Position numbers and translations under genes: made by a program. A stretch of DNA of 13,235 bases from assembly GCA_937927665.1 (NCBI GenBank), contig CALBRY010000266.1:1-13235 (forward strand). The letters run 5' to 3'. Below the pieces are notes generated by a model that saw only the letters and a list, made by a program, of their open reading frames with translations, searched no databases and was not told the DNA's origin. Of this stretch, positions 7,029 through 13,235 are shown in pieces. The first letter of the stretch is position 1. Each line of letters opens with the position of its first letter. This stretch comes from an uncultured Chloroflexota bacterium (GTDB lineage Bacteria > Chloroflexota > Anaerolineae > Aggregatilineales > Phototrophicaceae).

Positions 7029-9131
7029 ATGGAATCGAAAATGAAAGCGCGACCGTTGTTCGAAGCGTCGATTTTGCGCCGCGCATTTGTGGATGCGTTT
7101 CGCAAGCTCGATCCGCGCCAGCAGGTGAAAAACCCGGTGATGTTCGTCGTGATGATCGGCGCGGTGCTGACCACCTTGATCCTTCTGCGCGATGCAATCA
7201 GCGGCGGCTCGGCGGAGATGGGCTTTAATATCCAGATCGCGCTGTGGCTGTGGTTTACGGTGTTGTTTGCCAACTTTGCAGAAGCGATGGCGGAAGGTCG
7301 CGGCAAAGCACAGGCGGAAGCACTCCGCAAGACACGCACACAGATGACTGCCCGCCGCGTGACACATGGACACGAACAGCGTGTTTCGGCGGCAGAACTA
7401 AAACGCGGTGATCTCGTCGTGTGCGAAGTGGGCGATCAAATTCCCGGTGATGGCGAAGTGGTCGAAGGGATCGCCAGCGTAGACGAAAGCGCGATCACTG
7501 GAGAAAGCGCGCCAGTTATCCGTGAGAGCGGCGGCGATCGCAGCGCGGTAACAGGTGGCACACGGGTGCTCAGCGATCGCATTGTTATTCGCATCACATC
7601 TGAGCAGGGAAGTACGTTTCTTGATCGGATGATCGCACTGGTCGAAGGCGCAAAACGTCAGAAAACACCGAATGAGATCGCTCTGACGATCCTGCTGTCC
7701 GGTTTGACGATTATTTTCCTGCTGGCAGTGGTTACGCTGAGGGCATTCGCAGCCTACGGTGAAGCCGAATCGGGAATCACACAGACGACGGCGACCGTTC
7801 CTGTGTTGATCGCGCTGCTTGTGTGTTTAATCCCGACGACGATCGGCGGTTTGTTGAGCGCAATCGGAATCAGCGGGATGGATCGCATGATCCAGCGAAA
7901 TGTGTTGGCAACCAGCGGGCGCGCAGTCGAAGCGGCGGGTGATGTCGATGTGCTGCTGCTTGATAAAACCGGGACGATCACGCTTGGTAACCGGATGGCA
8001 ACACGCTTTATTCCCGCGCCGGGAGTTGCCGAGGCGCGGTTAGCCGATGCCGCGCAGTTGAGTTCCCTCGCTGATGAAACGCCGGAAGGGCGCTCGATTG
8101 TGGTGTTAGCAAAAGAGAAATTCGGGATACGTGGGCGCGAATTGGGCGAACTCCATTCCGAGTTCATCCCCTTCAGCGCACAGACACGCATGAGCGGTGT
8201 CGATTTCGCGGCTGTCGATGGACAGCCTGCGCGGAGTATTCGCAAAGGCGCGGCGGATGCCATTCGTAAGCATGTTGGATCGAACAATGGTCAGTTTCCT
8301 GCCGCTGTCAGCACCGCCGTGGATGAGATTGCGCGGCGCGGGAGTACGCCGCTGGTTGTCAGCGAAGGGCGCGATGTGCTGGGTGTTATCGAACTCAAGG
8401 ACATCGTGAAGGGCGGCATCAACGAGCGCTTCGGGCAGCTTCGGGCGATGGGTATCCGCACAATCATGATCACTGGAGATAACCCGCTGACTGCCGCCGC
8501 GATCGCCGCCGAAGCCGGAGTTGATGACTTTATGGCACAAGCGACACCAGAGGACAAACTCCGCCGTATACGCCATGAACAAGGCGATGGGCATCTCGTG
8601 GCGATGACGGGAGACGGCACAAACGACGCCCCGGCGCTGGCACAGTCAGATGTTGGTGTGGCGATGAACACAGGTACGCAAGCCGCGCGCGAAGCCGGAA
8701 ATATGGTCGATCTCGACAGCGACCCGACCAAGCTGATCGAAGTGGTGGAGATTGGCAAGCAGCTTTTGATGACACGCGGCGCACTGACTACGTTTAGCAT
8801 CGCCAATGATGTCGCCAAGTATTTCGCCATCATTCCGGCGCTGTTTGCGTCACTGTATGCGGCAGTTCCCGGTGAGGCTGGACCGCTGGCAGCGCTCAAC
8901 ATAATGGGATTGAGCAGTCCACAGAGCGCGATCCTGAGCGCGACCATTTTTAACGCGCTGATCATCGTCGCATTGATTCCGCTGGCGCTGCGCGGTGTAA
9001 GTTACAAACCGATGAGCGCGTCGGCAGTGCTTCAGCGCAACCTGTTGATTTACGGCTTGGGCGGTTTGATCGCGCCGTTCATTGGCATCAAATTGATCGA
9101 CCTGCTGATTTCGTTGCTAGGGGTGGCGTGA
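7029..9131 (+). CDS. kdpB: KdpB, P-type ATPase catalytic subunit of the Kdp pump
   Basis: KdpB hydrolyses ATP to drive K+ import through KdpA. The 700-residue product (E. coli 682) has every family landmark: actuator-domain TGES (157-160), TM4 motif LIPTTIGGLL (267-276), phosphorylation site D312 in DKTGTIT, nucleotide-domain KGAADAI, hinge MTGDGTNDAPA with D529, and the TM5 pair D594/K597 in NDVAKY, matching E. coli D583/K586. S160 corresponds to the E. coli serine (S162) whose phosphorylation turns the pump off at high K+, so that control could be kept. The start at 7029 has AGGGA (overlapping the end of kdpA) upstream; the second Met at 7041 is a less likely start. Its TGA shares one base with the kdpC ATG. 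Confidence 0.98.
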   Translation: MESKMKARPLFEASILRRAFVDAFRKLDPRQQVKNPVMFVVMIGAVLTTLILLRDAISGGSAEMGFNIQIALWLWFTVLFANFAEAMAEGRGKAQAEALRKTRTQMTARRVTHGHEQRVSAAELKRGDLVVCEVGDQIPGDGEVVEGIASVDESAITGESAPVIRESGGDRSAVTGGTRVLSDRIVIRITSEQGSTFLDRMIALVEGAKRQKTPNEIALTILLSGLTIIFLLAVVTLRAFAAYGEAESGITQTTATVPVLIALLVCLIPTTIGGLLSAIGISGMDRMIQRNVLATSGRAVEAAGDVDVLLLDKTGTITLGNRMATRFIPAPGVAEARLADAAQLSSLADETPEGRSIVVLAKEKFGIRGRELGELHSEFIPFSAQTRMSGVDFAAVDGQPARSIRKGAADAIRKHVGSNNGQFPAAVSTAVDEIARRGSTPLVVSEGRDVLGVIELKDIVKGGINERFGQLRAMGIRTIMITGDNPLTAAAIAAEAGVDDFMAQATPEDKLRRIRHEQGDGHLVAMTGDGTNDAPALAQSDVGVAMNTGTQAAREAGNMVDLDSDPTKLIEVVEIGKQLLMTRGALTTFSIANDVAKYFAIIPALFASLYAAVPGEAGPLAALNIMGLSSPQSAILSATIFNALIIVALIPLALRGVSYKPMSASAVLQRNLLIYGLGGLIAPFIGIKLIDLLISLLGVA

Positions 9132-9718
9132 TGGCAAAGCAGCTTCGCGCGGCATTGACCGCGTTTATCCTTCTCTCGCTGATCACAGGGGTACTCTATC
9201 CCCTGTTGATGACCGGAATTGGGCAAGTGTTTTTTCCTTATCAGGCGAATGGCAGTCTGATCGTGCAAGATGGGCAGGTGGTCGGCTCGGCGTTGATCGG
9301 TCAAACAACCGATGATCCGGCGTATTTCTGGTGGCGTCCATCGGCGGTCAATGCTATGCAGGGATCATCGGCAGATGCGCTGACGGCATCCGGTGCGACC
9401 AATTACGGTTGGACAAACGCAACACTTGCAGATCAGGTAGTCGAACGCGCCGCCGCCATTCGCGCCGCACATAATCTCCCGGAAGATGCGCCGATCCCGT
9501 CTGATCTATTGTTCGCATCAGCCAGCGGGCTTGATCCGCACATTAGCCCGGAAGCGGCGGCGCTTCAAATTGATCGTGTGGCACAGGCGCGCGGACTCGA
9601 ACGCGCGCAGGTGGAATCGCTCACCACGCAGTACACCGAAGCTCCGCAGTTCGGGATTCTCGGTCAGCCGCGTGTAAATGTGCTGCTGCTCAATCTAGCG
9701 CTGGACAGCATAGAATAG
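9131..9718 (+). CDS. kdpC: KdpC, accessory subunit of the Kdp pump
   Basis: KdpC is the single-pass subunit that helps KdpB bind ATP and stabilises the complex. The 195-residue product has one N-terminal helix (about 8-30, ending LYPLLMTGIGQVFFP), then the QANGSLI motif, a soluble domain with YFWWRPSAVN, and the conserved end DLLFASASGLDPHISPEAA followed by VNVLLLNLALD. FWWRPS differs from the usual FWGRPS by a Gly-to-Trp change. The following SGATNYGWTN is also divergent from the usual SG.SN...SN segment. The ATG at 9131 overlaps the kdpB stop by one base and has AGGGG 7 nt upstream; a GTG directly before it (9128) is a possible alternative. Confidence 0.96.
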   Translation: MAKQLRAALTAFILLSLITGVLYPLLMTGIGQVFFPYQANGSLIVQDGQVVGSALIGQTTDDPAYFWWRPSAVNAMQGSSADALTASGATNYGWTNATLADQVVERAAAIRAAHNLPEDAPIPSDLLFASASGLDPHISPEAAALQIDRVAQARGLERAQVESLTTQYTEAPQFGILGQPRVNVLLLNLALDSIE

Positions 9719-9722
9719 AGAA

Positions 9723-9743
9723 GGGGCGGCGTCATGCTGCCCC
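9723..9743 (+). other. RNA hairpin between kdpC and kdpD
   Basis: GGGGCGGC (9723-9730) pairs with GCTGCCCC (9736-9743) around a 5-nt GTCAT loop. This gives eight pairs, one of them G-U, in the only real gap (41 bp) inside the operon. No T-run follows, so a full intrinsic terminator is unlikely. More plausible roles are an RNA processing or stability element, or partial attenuation, that lowers kdpDE expression relative to the pump genes. The role is inferred; the pairing is seen directly. The following kdpD start has only a weak SD (GAGAG). Confidence 0.6.
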
Positions 9744-9759
9744 ATGAGAGATAAACGCG

Positions 9760-12450
9760 ATGAATGATGATCAGCGTCCCGATCCTGATGTGCTTCTCGC
9801 CGCGATCCAAAAAATCGAGGAATCGAAAACACGCGGCAAACTCAAGATATTTCTCGGTATGGCGGCTGGCGTAGGCAAAACCTACGCCATGCTTGAATCG
9901 GCACGTCAGCGTAAGTTAGATGGTGTTGATGTTGTGGTCGGATATGTCGAAACTCACCGACGCGCTGAAACCGAAGCATTGATCAGCGGCTTGGAAGTGA
10001 TTCCGCGGCGCAAACAGGAATATCGCGGCGCTGTCCTTGAAGAAATGGATTCTGATGCTGTGTTAGCGCGTGCGCCCCGGTTGGCGTTGGTCGATGAACT
10101 GGCTCACACCAACGCGCCGGGGTCGCGCCATTCCAAACGCTATCTCGATGTGATCGAACTGCTAGAAGCCGGAATCGATGTCTGGACGACAGTCAATGTG
10201 CAGCATTTTGAGAGCCGCGCCGATACTGTTCAGCAGATTACCGGTATCCATGTGAGCGAGACGCTCCCCGACTCGATCCTTGATCTGGCGAACGAGATCG
10301 AACTGATTGACCTATCGCCGGATGATCTGCGAAAGCGTCTTGCAGAGGGAAAAGTCTATACCCGCGAACGGATCGACACGGCGGCGAATAATTTCTTCCG
10401 TGTGGGAAATCTAACGGCGCTTCGTGAAATGGCGCTCCGACTGACCGCTGAACGGGTTGATCATCAACTGCAAGACTACATGGCGATCAAGCGAATCTCC
10501 GGTCCTTGGAAATCCGGTGAACGGCTGTTGGTCGCTGTTGGTCCGAGTCCGTTTTCCGAAAAGCTGATCCGCTGGACACGCCGGATGGCATACAGCCTAG
10601 AGGCATCGTGGCTTGCCGTGTATGTTGAAACCGCGCAAGAAATGACGCTGGAGATGAAGGAGCAGATTGCGCACAATCTGGCATTGGCGCGCAATCTGGG
10701 GGCAGAGGTGATTACAGTTACCGGGCAGGATGTCCCCGATGCGTTGATTCGTCTCGCCCATCAGCGGAACGTGACGCAGATCGTGATTGGCAAGCCGCAG
10801 CATTCACCACTGTATACACTGCTGCGCGGCGGGTCACTCGTGGATCATGTTATTCGTGCCAGCGGCGATATTGATGTGTATGTAGTCACCGGGAATGAAG
10901 TCAAAGAACCGCGAACCCGCCGGGCGCTTCAGTTTCAGCCGAGGCTGAGTTCATCACTGCGAGATTATTTGGTCGGTGCAGCGCTCGTTTCTTTGGTCAC
11001 GATTTTGGATCTGCTTCTCGTGAACGTGCTGCCGTGGCTCGGTTATCAAGCGGTTGGCTTAACCGAACTGCTCGCCGTGCTGTTGATCGCGATCTACATC
11101 GGGCGCGGTCCGGCATTGGTTGCGGCAGCGATCAGCGCGATTTCGTGGAATTTTCTTTTTATCGAGCCGCGCTTTACGTTCATCATTTCCGAAGTTCAGG
11201 ATGTTATCCTGTTTCTCCTGTATTTCTTGATTGCGATTTTCGCCGGAAGTTTAACGGCGCGCATTCGCGCACAGGAGCGGATCGCACGGTATACGGCAGA
11301 TCGCACACTGGCGTTGTACGCACTGGCGCACGAAACCGCAACTGCGGTCAGCATGGACGATGTGCTGCGTACCGCTGTCGATCAGATCGAGCGGATATTT
11401 CAGGTGGATGTCGCGGTGATGCTTCCGAGCGCCGGAACCTTATCAAATCAGCCGCATGAGTGCAGCACAATGCAGGTTGACGAGAAAGAATACAGTGTTG
11501 CCCTGTGGGTGTTTGAACACGGCAAAACCGCCGGACGTTTCACTGAAACGCTGCCGCTGTCATCGGCACAATTCTTCCCGCTGCTGACGCCGAATCGCAC
11601 CGTCGGCGTGATCGGCATTCGATTTCGTCGTGATGAGCGGCTTTCGGTCGAGGAAGCGGCGCTGCTGGAAATGTTTGTTAACCAGATCGCTTTGGGAATT
11701 GAGCGTGAACTCCTTGACGAAGCGGCGCAGCAGTCCGCTATGCTGCGAGAATCCGAGCGCCTGTATACCACGCTGTTGAACTCGATTTCGCACGAACTCC
11801 GCACACCGATCGCGTCGATCAAAGGAGCTGCTAGCAGCTTGGTGACAGCACAAGGTGCGGATGACCGCAGCGCACTAACGCATGATATTCAAAGCGCCGC
11901 CGATCGTCTTAACCGATTGGTCGAAAATCTGCTGGATATGTCGCGGCTCGAAAGTGGGCGCTTGCAGCTCAAACGTGATTGGTGCGATCTTGGCGAAATT
12001 GTCGGCGTAGCGGTGAGCAATTTCGAAGCGTGCGCGGATGATCATAAAATCGAGATTCGGGTTCAGCCCAACCTACCGCTGATACAAGTCGATTTCATCT
12101 TGATCGAACAAGTCCTCGTGAATTTGCTGGAGAATGCATGCCGCTACAGCCCACCTGGAAGACCGATTCAGATTTCGGTTGAACAGGATAACTGGGCGAT
12201 CTTGATGCACATTGACGACGAGGGCAGCGGTATTCCATCGGATAAACTTGAAGCCGTTTTCGAAAAGTTCTACCGACTGCCGGGGACACCAACCGGTGGA
12301 ACCGGGTTAGGCTTGTCGATAAGTCGTGGACTCATCGAAGCACACGGGGGAACACTGCGAGCGGAAAATCGGCGTGAGGGCGGAACTCGGTTTATGATCC
12401 GGCTGCCGTTGAATGGGACTCCTCCTCCAGTAAGAGAGGCTCCACTATGA
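9760..12450 (+). CDS. kdpD: KdpD, full-length potassium/turgor sensor histidine kinase
   Basis: KdpD senses K+ limitation and phosphorylates KdpE. The 896-residue product is almost the same length as E. coli KdpD (894). In order it has the KdpD domain with Walker A GMAAGVGKT (33-41) and Walker B LALVDELAHT (108-117); a USP domain (about 253-378); four closely spaced membrane helices (about 402-500); an arginine-rich stretch RIRAQERIAR (501-510); a GAF-like region (about 515-650); the dimerisation domain with H678 in SISHELRTPIAS; and the ATPase domain with N-box NLLENACRYSP (N792), G1 box DEGSG (820-824) and G2 box GTGLGLS (847-853). All catalytic motifs are intact. Its TGA overlaps the kdpE ATG by 4 bp (ATGA). 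The USP domain has GPSPFSEKL and WLAVYVE, loosely like the c-di-AMP-binding region of S. aureus KdpD but not a full match. Confidence 0.97.
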   Translation: MNDDQRPDPDVLLAAIQKIEESKTRGKLKIFLGMAAGVGKTYAMLESARQRKLDGVDVVVGYVETHRRAETEALISGLEVIPRRKQEYRGAVLEEMDSDAVLARAPRLALVDELAHTNAPGSRHSKRYLDVIELLEAGIDVWTTVNVQHFESRADTVQQITGIHVSETLPDSILDLANEIELIDLSPDDLRKRLAEGKVYTRERIDTAANNFFRVGNLTALREMALRLTAERVDHQLQDYMAIKRISGPWKSGERLLVAVGPSPFSEKLIRWTRRMAYSLEASWLAVYVETAQEMTLEMKEQIAHNLALARNLGAEVITVTGQDVPDALIRLAHQRNVTQIVIGKPQHSPLYTLLRGGSLVDHVIRASGDIDVYVVTGNEVKEPRTRRALQFQPRLSSSLRDYLVGAALVSLVTILDLLLVNVLPWLGYQAVGLTELLAVLLIAIYIGRGPALVAAAISAISWNFLFIEPRFTFIISEVQDVILFLLYFLIAIFAGSLTARIRAQERIARYTADRTLALYALAHETATAVSMDDVLRTAVDQIERIFQVDVAVMLPSAGTLSNQPHECSTMQVDEKEYSVALWVFEHGKTAGRFTETLPLSSAQFFPLLTPNRTVGVIGIRFRRDERLSVEEAALLEMFVNQIALGIERELLDEAAQQSAMLRESERLYTTLLNSISHELRTPIASIKGAASSLVTAQGADDRSALTHDIQSAADRLNRLVENLLDMSRLESGRLQLKRDWCDLGEIVGVAVSNFEACADDHKIEIRVQPNLPLIQVDFILIEQVLVNLLENACRYSPPGRPIQISVEQDNWAILMHIDDEGSGIPSDKLEAVFEKFYRLPGTPTGGTGLGLSISRGLIEAHGGTLRAENRREGGTRFMIRLPLNGTPPPVREAPL

Positions 12451-13136
12451 CCAGCGATGGGTTACAGGTATTGGTGATTGACGATGAGGTGCAGATTCGC
12501 CGTTTTCTTCGCATCAGCCTAGAAGCACATGGGTATCACTTGCACGAAGCGGCGAACGGTGCGGAAGGGATTCTCAAGACGGCTCAACTCCGCCCCGATG
12601 TGATCATTCTTGATATGGGGCTGCCCGATCTGGATGGGTTGGATGTGCTGCGTCGCATTCGTGAATGGACGAAAACCCCCGTGATTATCCTTTCGGTACG
12701 CGACAGCGATCAAGATAAGGTTGGTGCGCTTGATGCTGGAGCCGATGATTATCTGACAAAGCCGTTTAGCACCGATGAATTGATGGCGCGTATCCGCGTC
12801 GCAATGCGCCATACCGCGCCTAAAGAAGAAATGTTGATCTTTAAGACCGGAGACTTAGAAGTTGATGTCACCCGGCGGTTGGTCACGGTAAAAGGGGAAG
12901 TTGTTAAGCTGACACCGACAGAATATGCATTACTCCGCTTGATGATTCAGCATGCAGGCAAAGTGCTTACACACCGGCAAATTTTGCGCGAAGTGTGGGG
13001 GCGCGAATACGAAAATGAGACACATTATTTGCGCGTGTATTTTGCTCAACTGCGCCAAAAAATCGAAGCTGATCCGACGCGTCCATCGATCATTTTGACA
13101 GAACCGGGGATCGGCTATCGCTTGGTGACCCATTAA
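12447..13136 (+). CDS. kdpE: KdpE, response regulator of the kdp operon
   Basis: This 229-residue OmpR-family activator is the partner of KdpD. The receiver domain has D12/D13, phospho-acceptor D56 in VIILDMGLPDLDG, S83 and K105 in TKPF. The winged-helix domain (about 130-229) has KLTPTEYALLRLMIQHAGKV, a LTHRQILREVWG turn, RVYFAQLRQKIE and the C-terminal GIGYRLVTH. The start is set by GAGAGG (12434-12439) 7 nt before the ATG and by the 4-bp overlap with kdpD, which implies coupled translation. It is a close relative of the minus-strand regulator at 2974-3672; their receiver domains and recognition regions are clearly similar but not identical. Confidence 0.97.
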   Translation: MTSDGLQVLVIDDEVQIRRFLRISLEAHGYHLHEAANGAEGILKTAQLRPDVIILDMGLPDLDGLDVLRRIREWTKTPVIILSVRDSDQDKVGALDAGADDYLTKPFSTDELMARIRVAMRHTAPKEEMLIFKTGDLEVDVTRRLVTVKGEVVKLTPTEYALLRLMIQHAGKVLTHRQILREVWGREYENETHYLRVYFAQLRQKIEADPTRPSIILTEPGIGYRLVTH

Positions 13137-13170
13137 ATCGGCGGTAAGTCTCGGTACACCGGTTCGATCC

Positions 13171-13194
13171 CTGACAGATTTATCGTCTCGTCAG
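13171..13194 (+). terminator. weak hairpin after kdpE, possible operon end
   Basis: CTGACAGA (13171-13178) can pair with TCT-GTCAG (13186-13194, with one bulged C) around a 7-nt TTTATCG loop. It lies 35 bp past the kdpE stop and nothing else in the last 99 bp looks like a terminator. The stem is short and only moderately GC-rich, and no T-run follows, so its role is uncertain. Confidence 0.3.
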
Positions 13195-13235
13195 CGAATA
13201 TTCAATTCCCCTTAAGCTCGTGCTGGAATGATTGA

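Noticed and set aside
8291..8965. 224-codon minus-strand frame opposite kdpB
   Set aside because: It lies over the most conserved part of KdpB; its composition (S, P, A and I rich) reflects antisense of conserved codons.
13150..13180. GGTTCGATCCC, which looks like a tRNA T-loop
   Set aside because: The flanking bases do not form the 5-bp T-stem, and no acceptor stem or anticodon arm is visible nearby.
13180..13233. Minus-strand frame entering from the right edge and ending at TAA 13182-13180
   Set aside because: Only 17 codons are visible with no recognisable motif, which is expected by chance often enough that a partial gene cannot be supported.
13137..13235. Open frame continuing in phase past the kdpE stop to a TGA at the window end
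   Set aside because: It has no start codon or SD and is only 32 codons; a chance open frame is the simplest reading.

Overview
The window is a potassium-uptake and potassium-sensing locus from a free-living bacterium. Base composition looks slightly above 50% GC. The gene order (kdpF-A-B-C-D-E on one strand, with a KdpD-like kinase and KdpE-like regulator facing away from it) and the protein style suggest Chloroflexota (Anaerolineae-like). That taxonomic guess is an inference and no marker gene is present to confirm it.

Layout, left to right. (1) Bases 1-36 hold the first 12 codons of a minus-strand gene running off the left edge. (2) Bases 37-279 are intergenic, with a near-perfect 20-bp palindrome (95-114) and a doubtful 36-codon ORF. 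(3) 280-765 (+) encodes a small stand-alone universal-stress-like (USP) protein. (4) 851/869-2926 (+) encodes a large APC-superfamily permease that matches the KimA-type potassium importers much better than an amino acid permease, and carries its own C-terminal cytosolic domain. (5) A strong hairpin at 2937-2971 separates this block from the convergent minus-strand pair: a KdpE-like response regulator (2974-3672) and a shortened KdpD-like histidine kinase (3644-5185). (6) From about 5186 a complete plus-strand kdp operon follows: kdpF (5235), kdpA (5326), kdpB (7029), kdpC (9131), kdpD (9760) and kdpE (12447-13136). Junctions are tight or overlapping, except for a 41-bp gap holding a hairpin between kdpC and kdpD. 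(7) Bases 13137-13235 hold a weak hairpin and no supportable gene.

How it works together. KdpFABC is the high-affinity, ATP-driven K+ pump, and KdpD/KdpE is its usual two-component control system. The KimA-like permease would be a second, ion-gradient-driven K+ uptake route. The second kinase/regulator pair has the KdpD transmembrane and kinase modules but lacks the KdpD N-terminal nucleotide-binding and USP modules. It sits between the two transporters and diverges from kdpF, so it is well placed to regulate one or both. I infer a K+ homeostasis island with two transporters and two related signalling systems. Each protein family is known. The unusual parts are the combination, the pared-down second kinase with an altered ATP-binding G1 box, and the regulatory DNA between the blocks.
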